DNA of 64,000 nucleotides, taken from contig JAJEKV010000049.1 of NCBI GenBank assembly GCA_021234155.1, positions 8,094,036 to 8,158,035 on the forward strand, read 5' to 3'. Positions within the stretch are counted from its first letter, which is position 1. Every line of letters begins with the position of its first letter. A program made the translations under genes and the position numbers. Origin of the DNA: Isoetes taiwanensis (Eukaryota; Streptophyta; Lycopodiopsida; Isoetales; Isoetaceae). Below are positions 47,697 through 58,430 of the stretch, piece by piece. The notes beneath the pieces are model-generated. The model was not told the DNA's origin, did no database searches, and saw nothing but the letters and a program-made list of their open reading frames with translations.

Positions 47697-47822
47697 CTGA
47701 AGATCTTGCACTCCAATAGTTTGTTGATAAGCCGTAATTCTGGAAATCCCACTTTTCTTAGGTTCGGCAGCCACTTTTGCTGAACTACCTCCAAGATTTG
47801 TATTCATGACTATCTGCTCCAT
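47697..47822 (-). CDS. Possible first exon of an unidentified gene
   Basis: The minus strand ATG at 47822 opens MEQIVMNTNLGGSSAKVAAE and runs to a CAG|GTTCTA donor at 47697. The 270 bp upstream are GC-richer, with CTAGGGTTCTAGGGTTCC-like sequence that resembles a plant 5' UTR or promoter. Partner exons may lie at 46.1-45.4 kb. Confidence 0.4.
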
Positions 47823-48420
47823 TTTCTCAAAGTAGATTTGCCGTTATTTTCAGAGCACCATTCTTTCTGCCCCATCTCACAGCAAAAATTGCAAAGGGAG
47901 AAAAAACGAAATTGCAGAGGGAGATACAAGGAGCATCAAGAGAAAATATGGGCTCAAACATTTCTCACTCAGTTTTCTTTGACGAAAGACCAGTTCCTCC
48001 ATCTGGAAACGTCTCCATTTAAAGGCCTCAATAGCCGAAACCCTAAACCGTTTCACTGGAACCCTAGAACCCTAGAGGCAAAGTGGAGGACATGTTAGGG
48101 GATCACCGTAACTGTCCGAAAAACCCTAAAATCAAACCCTTAGTCATTTTTTATCAAATGATCTTAAAAAATACATGCCATTTTCGAATATCACTATTCA
48201 TGAAACTATTTCAACACTTAATATGACCATAGAAACCATTGCTTTGTAGCCAAAGCCTTGGTTATTCAAGTTCATGCAAACATGCATATAATAACCACAT
48301 GCAAATAATAACCCCATGCAAAAACTTTTTGTTCAAGCATGTGACAAGTGCCTTGCATGCACCCAAAGGTTGCATGCATTTGCAATACAATGTTTCCAAA
48401 TGTAAATATAAGGCTATGTT
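47823..48420. other. Upstream region, no gene
   Basis: Probable promoter side of the 47822 exon, then AT-rich DNA up to the Mutator-like element. ATGCA-rich repeats lie at 48270-48380. Confidence 0.45.
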
Positions 48421-48429
48421 TTAAACCTA

Positions 48430-49123
48430 GGGACATTTACCAAAATAACCTTAAAAAAGCCCTTCGTATTTCTAAAATTCCCAAAATGCTCTTAATTCTT
48501 AAGTATTTTCCCAAATAGCCCCTTGTAATTTAAAAATCACCAAAAGATAGAGATAAACCTATCATTCTAATGCTTTTATAAAAATCGTATTGAAGGGGAA
48601 GCTTTGTGGGCTTCTTGTGCAGAAGCTGCTTTATACCCATACATGTTACTTGTAGAGCTCATTTTGCTATTTATATGATGTCCGTATCTATCCTCCAAAT
48701 ATTGAATTTCTTGAAAATAATGAATAGCTACCTCCTGCAACATGTCATCCTCCTGGTAGTTCTAAAAGAAAACGGGATAGGACAGAAGACAGAGATTGAA
48801 AAAAGCGTATGTACAAGTGCACACGTTGTGGTAATGTCAGGCATAATGAAGGCAGTTGCAGAAATTCTATTTGACATTTCTGTTGCATATTTTTGTCATA
48901 ATGATTTTTGAAATTTATTTTCCAAATTATTGTCATATGTACGAACCACTTCCTCTTTAGAAAATGATCCTCTATTGTAAATACGTGCTTTTTGGTGATT
49001 TTTAAATTACAAGGGGCTATTTGGGAAAATACTTAAGAATTAAGGGCATTTTGGGAATTTCAAAAATACAAAGGGCTTTTTGGGAATTAAGTCAACAATT
49101 AAGGTTATTTTGGTAAATTTCCC
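48430..49123. mobile_element. Mutator-like element (MULE) with about 120-140-bp inverted repeats and 9-bp target duplication
   Basis: Terminal inverted repeats are 48430-48547 and 48984-49123; the outer 25 bases match except for one. Both arms carry the cccaaaatgc(t/c)cttaattct and aaatagccccttgtaattt blocks. Flanks TTAAACCTA (48421-48429) and TAAAACCTA (49124-49132) form a 9-bp target-site duplication with one mismatch, typical of Mutator elements. Between the arms is a decayed plus-strand end of a MURA-type transposase: YPPNIEFLENNE, PPGSSKRKRDRTEDRD, a stop, then KKRMYKCTRCGNVRHNEGSC (about 48800-48860), a CX2CX4HX4C zinc knuckle. It is an internally deleted, non-autonomous copy. Confidence 0.88.
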
Positions 49124-50686
49124 TAAAACCTATTATTTGCACGACAAACTTTGTACTCATGCCCAAGCCCAAACCTTTGGGCAAGGAGACCTTGTACATG
49201 CCAACATGCAATATTTGCCCTTACAATGTATACAAGTAAACACTAGGCATAAGATCTTGAGTACCAACAGGCCTTCCAAGTATTATCTAGGTTAGCCATC
49301 CATGGTTCTTTTGAGAAACAACAATCCTCAAATGAGCATATATCAGTATATTTATAATAATAAAAAAAAAAAAACTTCGAAATATTATTAAGAAATATTT
49401 TGCATTCAAGCTTCTCAAATACAACCTTATAACCAAGATCCACAAGTTGGCAAACTGAAATTAAATTTCTCACAAGTTTTGACATTCCAGAATCTCTAAT
49501 CTTCTGCACCCCACCATCTCCAAGCTGAACTTGACCATTCTCCTTTTTACATTCTTTTAACATCTTCAAATCATGCACTACTGACTTTTCTGCTTCTGAA
49601 TCTATAATGAGAAACCTGTTAGTATATTTGTTAAAATCTTGAGAAACATTAAGTACATGTTTTACCTCATTCATCAGAGTTTTCTTCATTTGTTTCTTCC
49701 ATAATATTCAAACTAGCATTTCCTTTAAACCGTCCCCTTCCTCTTTTAGAATCCATTTGTGCTCTTCCTCGACTTCTCCCTCTTCCTCCAATACCCTTTG
49801 GACTTGGGCAATTTGCAGACATATGACCTTTACCATCACAATTAAAGCACTTAAATTGCTTCGCTTCACTTGGACATTCATTTTTCAGATGTCCATACTG
49901 ATTGCAAGTATAGCAAGGCCCCAATCTTTCTTTTGCAAAGCTGGTACCACCTCCTCTTTTCTGCTTCCTTGTAAACAACACTTCTGGAGATTGATCATCC
50001 TCTTGCATACCTTTTGACTGCTCAAATTCGGTTCGAATCATCCTCAAGGCATGTTCTTTTGATGTGGCTATATTTCTCACTAAAGTTGCAAGCTGGGAAT
50101 TGTGAGAAACAGCTCTAGACAGTGCCAATATTTGATATTATTCACTTAAAACATTTCCAGCTCCTTCAAGGTCTGCCACAATTGAATCAAACTTCTCCAA
50201 AAAATCTGTTAGATCATCTTTTTCAAATAACTTTATCTTTCTTAGTTGTTTTTCCAACAAATCAATTTGAGATGAACTCTTTACCTCATATTGACTTACA
50301 AGATACTGCCACATTTCATGTGGCTTCAATCCTCTTAACCTCAGTTTAAGAGCAGTTCCTACCTTGCACAGAATTATTTGTTGTGCTTCCATGACCTTGG
50401 TTTCGTCTGACACAGCAACAGTGGGTGCTGAAGATACTCCAGAACCTCCTGTAACTCCAACCCCTTCTGGACTACTTGAGCTGGCACCTGGACTTGCATT
50501 ACCAGAGCTGGCTGGAACAGTAGCTCTAGCTTGACCACCATCTATAAGACGCCATAAGTTTTCAAATTCCAGAACAGACTTGATAGACTCCTTCCAAACT
50601 TGGAATCCAGTATCCCCCTTGAATACTTCAATTTGATTTAACAAATTGGCTTTAAATCTAGTAGACATAGTGACTCAAGCCAACCT

Positions 50687-50699
50687 GACTTTGATACCA
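50687..50699 (-). other. Primer-binding site of the minus-strand Copia fossil
   Basis: The minus strand reads TTGGTATCAAAGTC next to the LTR end, close to the TGGTATCAGAGC initiator-tRNA type. Confidence 0.7.
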
Positions 50700-50700
50700 A

Positions 50701-51362
50701 TGATAGAATATAAGAGTCTACTAGAACAATTTGTACCAGCAACAATTTTCTTAGTGTGAATCACTCAAGTACAATACATTAATTTTTCAAGTGCAACTGG
50801 TTTAACAAATCTCTTCAAATTCCAATGAGATGTTGTGTTGAAACAAGAGAGCCAAAATGTGGTCACTAATCTCTTGATCAATCTAACACCTTCATTTTAT
50901 TTATTTACAACCATTAACTTAAATCATAGTCATAAATAACAAAGTTACTGTAGCAAAGGTATCGAGACAAACACTGTAGCATTGCCGGCCTTCTTTGATT
51001 GTCGATTCAACCGTCTCTGCAAGCAGTACAATTGTTAAGTAGATTCATCTTGATTTAATACTTGATCCCCCGACCGTTTAGGCAAGAGATAAGACTTCCT
51101 AACTGGGAATTCGTCTCCCTTGAATTATCCCACAGGCATGGCTTTGTTTGACGAAATATTCAAGATGCCATGGTGTATTTCCCCCTTAAATATATTAACC
51201 ATTGCAACCATTGTATCTTATCAACCATTGTAACTATTTCAACCTAGTTTTCACATGCATTTAACCCCTTGAATTCTGACTATCATCTGAACCCTTTGAT
51301 TCTATTCTTCAATCTCTGTATTCAACTGCATGAAAGATTTACATGACATATAATTTCTATCA
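50701..51362 (-). repeat. 5' LTR of the minus-strand Copia fossil
   Basis: On the plus strand it runs from TGATAGAATA to TTTCTATCA, i.e. TG...CA ends with inverted TGATAGAAA tips. Length 662 bp. Confidence 0.8.
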
Positions 51363-51743
51363 TGCAAGTGCTTCTGGCTATTTATCCGGATACTTGGAAT
51401 AAGGTGCGGAATCAAGCATTTCATTTGGCATCAGGATGGTTGTTGTGGTCCATCTGGAAGCGCAGAAGATTGTGTATCTTTCAGGGTTTGGATATTCCTC
51501 CTGCAGTAGTCCTCCAGGACGCACAAGCTAGAATCACTAAGGCCTACCATTGTTCTTCGCTTGCTCCTGCCAAGCAACAGTTGATATTTGAGTCCTATTT
51601 GAGTGTGTTGTCTTATGCATAGGCTGGTTCTATTCAGTCGATCATGATTATCCTCTGAAATTTCATTCCCGCCTCTGCATTTGTATCTGGCTTTTGGCTT
51701 GGTGTTTCAATAAAGTTTGTCGTTCTTCAAAAAAAAAAAAAAA
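51363..51743 (+). mobile_element. LINE 3' end fragment with poly-A
   Basis: The plus-strand ORF to 51622 ends with a LINE reverse-transcriptase C-terminal signature (WNKVRNQAFHLASGWLLW, SIWKRRRLCIFQG). A short 3' UTR with AATAAA (about 51710) and an A tract (51729-51743) follow. It starts exactly at the edge of the Copia LTR, so the Copia element probably inserted into the LINE or its target. Confidence 0.75.
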
Positions 51744-52189
51744 CCCAGCCTGAACTAGTTAACCTAGACCAGACATTTGCCTCGGTCAATCCCTTGGCAG
51801 TATTATCATCCTACTATCCAGACTGAGCAAGCCAGTCTAGACTAGTACCTCTTTACCCAAAGCCTAAGTAATTTAATCTGAAGATCATTATTTACACATC
51901 AAAGTCTTAAGAAATGAGTCATCTACTATAGCATCAACTTGATTTCTGTAGGTATGAACTATAAAGCTTACAAATAATGCCCAAGACTTGGCAATTGTTA
52001 AGCCATTCAAATATAGATACAACTGCAAAGATGTGCATGAAATCAACTCTTATACTTATCCATGTAAAGGCATAGTAGCATCCAGTGCGACTGAAAACTC
52101 TATGGTCCATGACAATAAAATTCCAGAAATGTTATCGTTTATCACTCCAAGGCTCCTTTAGCCAGCATCTTCATTTCCATAATCCATCC

Positions 52190-52355
52190 TCTTTCAAGCT
52201 AAAGCAAACCCTGAAAAGCAAAAAAGAGACAATAGGAGGAGAGAACCCGTACCTGCAGCCAATCAATACACAATTAGTGTAAGAACGGTAAAAGTGCAAG
52301 GGCCAAAAGGTACATTGGGTTTCTCAGTTTATCACTGATCACCAATTGTATCCTT
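52190..52355. repeat. Dispersed repeat, copy C
   Basis: Matches copy A: agagacaataggaggagag, gtacctgcagccaa, gccaaaaggtacattgggtt and ctgatcaccaattgt in the same order. Confidence 0.75.
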
Positions 52356-53247
52356 TTGCCCCGAGTAAGCTTTAACAAGAAAGATAGACGGAAATTATAA
52401 CTTGAAAGTAATATAACATCTGTAACTATCATCAGACATTACATGTATAAATATGCTAACAATGAACGTTGAAGTCTGCTTCAATAATTCATAGTGTTAC
52501 AAAGATATTAACATGCTGTTGTTGTAAAAAAGTAAGAATGATCAGATTCATTGCTAATCAGAGTCACTAATGACAGTCTTGACTTGTGTAATCTTAACCA
52601 ACGACAATAAGGCTATGAAGAAAGTATCAACAAACCTGGATTGAAGTTCTTGCTTCACAAATGTGGAGTAGAAAATAATGTTGTCATTTTGATAAGGCAC
52701 ATAGGCCAGAATATACCACAACGACTTGCAATGGCTGAACTGTAGCATACCTCTATTGAATATCTAGAAATATATCAAAGAGGACTTCACATGCTTTTTG
52801 GATCATAAAAATGTATCAGCACGACCATAAATGTTCAAGGAAATGGGTTGAAACAAAGCTTTAGATGAATAACAAAAGCCAGTATTGCAGCATCTATTGT
52901 AGACTTTGAAGATGCCATAGCAATTGCAGCTAGCCGAAAACATATTGGGGAATGTTTCACCAAAAATAAGCCTGCTTGCAATAAAATCGTGCTGGGGATA
53001 AGTGAAAATCCTGAAATAGCAAAGGGAATAAGCCTCTGCCAAAACATCGAGCATTTTCTTCTCTCTTCATAGCTCGAGCTTTTTCCTCTCTGTTCATGGC
53101 CGAATAGCTCTCTGTTCATGGCCGCTACCATACAGATGCTATTAGGGCTTCTAAAATATTTTATCTATTAGAATCTTACGGCAAAAAGCCATCCAAGCAT
53201 TTAACATTATTAAACCTTTTCCATATTATTGCAAATCATACACAACG

Positions 53248-53440
53248 TACCTTAGAAATATGGAGCCCACATTCCATTAGGCACATTGTTGGGAGCATAA
53301 ACCATAGTAAAAGTTGCATGCAAAGCTCCTTTGCATTAGGCAAGTTGCAAGGCAACGTACCTTAGAAATATGGAGCTCATTAGGCATATTGTTGGGAGCA
53401 TAAACCATAGTAAAAGTTGCATGCAAAGCTCCTTTACATG
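53248..53440. repeat. Tandem duplication of about 90-105 bp
   Basis: Two units start caacgtaccttagaaatatg and share attgttgggagcataaacc and gttgcatgcaaagctccttt. The first unit is longer. Confidence 0.92.
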
Positions 53441-54399
53441 TTAACTACCACATGCCAAGCATGCATTCAAGGAAAATACATGCATATGTTCTAAGAGGTC
53501 TATAACCTTTATTTGTAGTATGATGTTACCACTTGTAATCATGTGCTGAAGACATCTCTGTATCATAATTGACTGTCCAAGCCAAATTGCTTAAGAGATC
53601 TCTGGATCATTATTGTCTATTCAAGCAAAATAGCTTATTTAAAGCAAAATAGCTTAGCTAATAAAAAAAAAAAAAAAAAAAAAAAAAAGAAAACCATTCC
53701 CTTTGCTCTATAGGATGATAAATATTCATATCCGAATATAAGGGGCCATTGTGGTAAATAGGAAATGAACAATTGTTATTGCAATCTGCTTTTCCATATG
53801 AATCAATAAATACCTTTATTTAGTAGTTTCCATGTGAATGAATAGATACCTCTATTTAGTAGTTTCCACATTCCAGTTAACACAAAATTAAATTTGTTAG
53901 TAGTGTTTATGTCAAACATTGCCGAGGTTGATGTTTACGTAACCCTTGATAGCAATCCATGTCCATTTCCATTCTTATGTCTTCCCTCACTTTTGTGGCA
54001 CTATTGCAGCCTGAGGTCATTGCATATCCATAGATATGACAAATGCAAAATATCGAATAAGAGTCAATAAACACGGCGATCGTTGTCACCTACATGGTAA
54101 TCACAATAGTCTGTAATTGTGCATGCGTCAATGACTCCTCTAAAGGGCAACCCATTGATGCGTTAGCATCTTGTTACGAGAGTAGAACATGGGTGTTATC
54201 TACTTATCTACTCTTCATAAGGCCATTAAACAATTTCAACAACAAAAATAATTATAAGAGCAAATCATGTACATTGTTGCAAGCATTTATGCTGTTGTCG
54301 AAGTTGCACATATGGACGTTAAAGGCCGAGTAAAAACACATGTCAGAACATTAATGTTTTTGGGGTTTTTGGATAAGGCTGGTGTGCGTTTTTCCGGGT

Positions 54400-55447
54400 G
54401 TTACATTTGGAAGCCAGGCCATTTCACTCTTCTTACAGCAAAGTTTCCCCTTGCTTTGTTGTAATGAGTGGATTTTTGAAACGGCAGATTTCTCGGGGGG
54501 CATTGGATCTCTGTGATTATGGTAGTGATTGGTTTGGATCTACATTATCACAATGCAAGTCGCACCAGTGGAGGTCCTGAAGGGTTTGGAGGCAGTGGTG
54601 CCCACCACCATGGAGTCTCCAATAGAGTGTGGATGGAAGGGCATGGCCAAAAGAGGTGTTTGATTGCCTCCCATGCTGTCAACAATTCATGTAGAAATGG
54701 AGAAGCACTTGGAAAAGGTTGCAGAGGCTAAATAATGGCCAAGTAGGACCGGTTTAACTTCCTTCTTGCCTCCAGGGATACAATGACCAAGAGCTTATCT
54801 AAGAAGGCATAAACTAGGAGAATCATCTTCACCATTCAGGAGTTTCCAAATGAACTTTGAAATAAAGGACTTTGCTCTGCAGTAAGAAGTCCATCATACC
54901 CAGACCATCTGCCCATTTTGGAAGGATGCACTTCGATCAGGCCACCTTAATGACAACACCTTCCTCAGTACCCATCCATATAAAGTTCCAGACTATTGCA
55001 ATGAGTTCACGTACTTTGGTCTGTGGAGCTAGCAATAAGGATGCCATATAGACATGGGTACTACTAAGGACTGACTTGGCCACTGTAATGCGACCCGCAA
55101 GAGACAACTTTGCCGTGGACCACCAAAACAAGTGTTTCTCCAAACCCTTAATGATCTCTTCCCATGCAGCTCCAGTAGTAACATGAACGCCAACTAGAAT
55201 CCCCAACAACTTGATGGCCTATCCATCAGCAAGTAATTTCCATGGATGCTCATGTAAACAAACTATATCTGGACTTATTTTTTTCAACGCCAAAGAAAGT
55301 CTACTGCCCTTAGCTTCAGAGGGAACATCATTACTCCCTGCCTATTTAAAGTTCTTTACTAGCTCCTCTAAGCGAAAACTTCTGCAGAACAGCTTGAACA
55401 TGGCAATTTCAAAACAAAATGGAGATGCAACTCTGCCAGCCTTGTGA
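54400..55447 (-). mobile_element. LINE fragment, reverse-transcriptase C-terminal half
   Basis: The minus strand carries AWEEIIKGLEKHLFWWSTAK and LSLAGRITVAKSVLSSTHVY, followed by IVWNFIWMGTE (55209-54937), a standard L1-type region after the polymerase core. Weaker pieces extend on both sides (VAWSKCILPKWADGLGMMDF near 54940-54880, and a palm-end remnant near 55400-55250). Frames are interrupted. Boundaries are approximate. Confidence 0.8.
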
Positions 55448-56219
55448 TATGGGACAATACCAATTCTTCCTGTTCATTTCTGCAAGAACACTCTAATATT
55501 CTAATATTGCAAATTACATATTTGTACAAAGTTATCATGGTCCACAAACAATATCTTGCTAGAAGTCTGACATATGAAACCTCTTACATATCCATTTATG
55601 ACAAATTCAAACAACTTCTGAATAATCAGGTCATATCTTGCTCTCACAATGAGATGACAATTGCTTGATCCATTTTGTCTCCAGTTCTAAACAAGCCATA
55701 CTATAGATAGTTTGAATCAAGGATCCAAAACAAGATAATTTCATCAACTTAAAGGATCATTTTGGAAAGTGACAACTATATAATACCAGAAGAAAAAGAA
55801 AAGCTTGGACCTTGTTTCAAAATATGAACAACAAAATGAATGTGGAGAACAGAAGAGCTTGGATCTTATTTCAAAGTATGAACAATGAAGTCAATGTGGA
55901 GAGAGCATTTACCATATTTTAAGCTAACTCATGTACAGGTAGGCTGACAGTATCGTTTGGTAGAAAATGATAGTCAAATAAAACTTATTATGACGTCAAA
56001 GGACGTAAACAATGAACTTGCTGAACAAACACGAGTTAGAGCAGAAAAAATTCATAGTTACACATAATTGTCAACATAAACGTAATGTAGACAGTTACTA
56101 ACTTGTTGGGCAGATGAAGAGCAGGTTGAATTTTTCTTTATACGGGACTTATCTGGAAATCCTTCTTCACATTCATCTCAGCATTAATCACATTCCCTTC
56201 TAGCATTTGGATGAACTTG
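55448..56219. other. No gene recognised
   Basis: AT-rich DNA with a tandem duplication of about 64 bp at 55788-55910 (aaaagcttgga(c/t)cttgttt and tgaatgtggaga blocks). Confidence 0.5.
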
Positions 56220-56232
56220 ACAGCGCCCAGCT

Positions 56233-56290
56233 CCCTCTCTCTAGCGCCCCCACAGCGCCCAGCTCCCTCTCTCTAGCGCCCTCACTCCCC
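56233..56290. repeat. 34-bp tandem duplication in the LINE 5' region
   Basis: cagctccctctctctagcgcc occurs twice (split by single-base differences) with acagcgccc before each. Confidence 0.9.
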
Positions 56291-56374
56291 TTGCATAGAC
56301 CCCCTTGATTTGCCCCTTTCTGGCTTTCTCTCTCTAGGGTTTACAATCTCTCTCTAGACCCAAAACCCCCAAAC

Positions 56375-56822
56375 CCCCAAAAGGCGCTCCACCCGCCTTT
56401 CCGAGCCCCCAAACTGGATTCTAAGCACCCTTGAGGCAGCCAGAGACCCCTCAGACTTTGGAGCCCTCAAAACCCCCACACCTTTGTAGTTGGCTGCAAT
56501 AATTGTGAGTGAAGTTCTATTCTAATCTATGAGAAGCAAAGTGGCGGTAGATTAGAGCAAATGGCATGTTAAATGGTGTCGTGTTATACAAAGCTTTGGA
56601 AAGACCTATGAGAAGCGGTGGCGGTGGGTCAAAGTCAAAGTCAAGGTGGTGGGCACCCCTACAGGGTGTTGCCGGGCTCGCTAGAAACACACAACACCCC
56701 ACGCCCACCACTTAGGGTTTCGGTTGACTAACCCAAAAGGTGCTCTGCCCAGCGTTCTTGAGTCCCCAAATTCAATTCTAGGCACCCTTTTCCGCAGCCA
56801 GAGACCCCTCAAACTTTGGGAG
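56375..56822. repeat. Direct repeat of about 90-100 bp in the LINE 5' region
   Basis: The copy at about 56378-56468 (aaaaggcgctcc ... cagccagagacccctcagac) recurs at about 56731-56821 (aaaaggtgctct ... cagccagagacccctcaaac). LINE 5' UTRs often carry such repeated promoter units. Confidence 0.85.
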
Positions 56823-56824
56823 TC

Positions 56825-58430
56825 ATGGCCACAGAAGATGGGCCGGCCTGGGAAACCCAAGGCGAGGGCCCGCCGCACAAACGGTCCCGATCAGCCATCA
56901 TGGACAGGGGAGAGTCATCCTCCATGAAGAAGGAGGCTCGGGCTAAGGCTAAGGCCCCCTCAGCGAGGCCAGCCCGGCCGGAAGGGGTTAATTGCTCAGA
57001 CCACATAGGAACTCCTGCCTCGGCAGAGAATTGGAGCCACGTCAAAGCGGGAATGGAGGCTAACAGTGCCCGCCTGGCTGGTATGGCAGTGGAGATGGAG
57101 TCCTCGGCATCCCATGTGCTCAAAAGGCAAATCGGGGTCGAGAAGAACCGTATCACAGGCTTGGAGACCCGCACGCTGCATGTGGAAGATGGCCTTGGCC
57201 TTGCACACTTCCGGCCGCAGCGAGGCGGGTGAGGTGGCCCGACATGCGGGCCCGCCTAGACACTCGTGTTCATCACTCTGGACACCATGACACAGAGAGG
57301 GAGGCAATGTCACGCAGGAGGCGATGGTCCGCTTATTTGTCACCGGCGGTCGGGAGGTAGAGGCAGCCACCACCATGGCGAAGGGGGAGCACAAGGCTGC
57401 TCTTGCAGCATGCCGAACATAGCCGGGATCTTGAGTAAGATCGAACAGCAAGCCCGCCCTCGGCGCCGTAGATTTGGGGCTCGAGCATGCTCGCTACTCG
57501 AGCCCGGAGCTCTAGGGGTTGCGGGCAACCGTCCTGAGCAGAGCAGGTCTCCCCTACCGAGGTTCATAGTCCGGCTGCGGCGGTCTGCGGCGAGGAGATA
57601 GCCAAGCGTGCGAGCTACGCAAAAGTCTGTCCTCGGAAACTTCACCGGGGGGCGGCGGCTCGGGCCGCTATCCGCCCACGGCCTCCCACCGGCGGCCTGA
57701 CCCGCCCCGCCGCTTGCCCGCTCTCCGGCCACTCCCACGCCATCCCGGCCACACTCCGGTCCTCCCGCCATCCCGGCCACCACCACCACCCCGGCCACGG
57801 GACCCGGCCCGCCCCACCTTGGACCGGGCCTTGAGAACTCGAGGGGGCCTTGGCCGGAGGCCACAATCTGGTAGTTCGAGGCATGCGAGAACGGCGAGGG
57901 GAGAGTCTGCGCCCACCACATCCGAACACACATTCTCGATCGGATGACATTCGAGGCAGTTCACATTTCTCGGCAACCCGGCATGGGGCTCCCGGCCGGG
58001 CGTGACCGCATTGTCATATTCGCGGTTGCGGATGCAGTGCGTGATGCCATATTGCGCCCGGGGCCCGGATGTTGAAGGGGACATCCACATCGTGGGCCGG
58101 GACCTCACACCCGTGCAGCAGGGGCAGCGAGCGAGGAGCTTGTCGGGGTCGAGGCATTCGCCAGCGGGGGTGCAGGGGATTGGTTGGCGGGATGCACATT
58201 TTTTTTTTCGACGGCACACTCTGCTTTGCGGACCCAGCAGCCCCAACCCGGTACCTGTGCCACCGCTTCTGCTTCTACTACCACGGCCCCCCTTCTCCTG
58301 CTCCCTACTCCCTGCTCCCTGGCGGCCCACGCCCTCTCGACCACATCGCCTCCGCTCCATCTACTTCTCCCTTTCGGCCTCTGCTTCGAGTCCTCCCGCT
58401 GACTCGGTTTGCGCATACCATCCCTGTGGC
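56825..58430 (+). pseudogene. LINE ORF1 region (decayed)
   Basis: The open frame from the ATG at 56825 (MATEDGPAWETQGEGPPHKR) is charged and Ala-rich with a probable coiled coil (to 57232). After frame changes, a segment RDRIVIFAVADAVRDAILRP (about 57990-58055) resembles the RRM/C-terminal domain of L1-type ORF1 proteins, followed by DIHIVGRDLTPVQQGQRAR. The function in intact relatives is RNA binding and chaperoning. This copy is broken. Confidence 0.5.

Larger units (their letters stand above)
49243..51362 (-). mobile_element. Ty1/Copia LTR retrotransposon fossil (gag end, minus strand)
   Basis: Minus strand order: 5' LTR (51362-50701), primer-binding site (about 50699-50687), gag (50668 to about 49680) with the N-terminal block NLLNQIEVFKGDTGFQVW and two zinc knuckles (CYTCNQYGHLKNEC and CFNCDGKGHMSANC), then the start of the protease/pol region (to about 49243, with LGDGGVQKIRDSGMSKL). 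Integrase, reverse transcriptase and a 3' LTR were not found. It is broken at a few points, and frames are long enough to suggest moderate age. Confidence 0.9.
51744..54399. other. No supported gene; tandem duplications
   Basis: AT-rich DNA. It holds copy C of the dispersed repeat (52190-52355), a tandem duplication at 53248-53440, an A tract of about 24 at 53664, and a small duplication at 53790-53870. A minus-strand frame at 52835-53131 has no recognisable motif. Confidence 0.45.

Noticed and set aside
52835-53131. Minus-strand ORF of 98 residues as a gene
   Set aside because: Overlapping frames of equal quality and a local duplication at its start; no recognisable domain.
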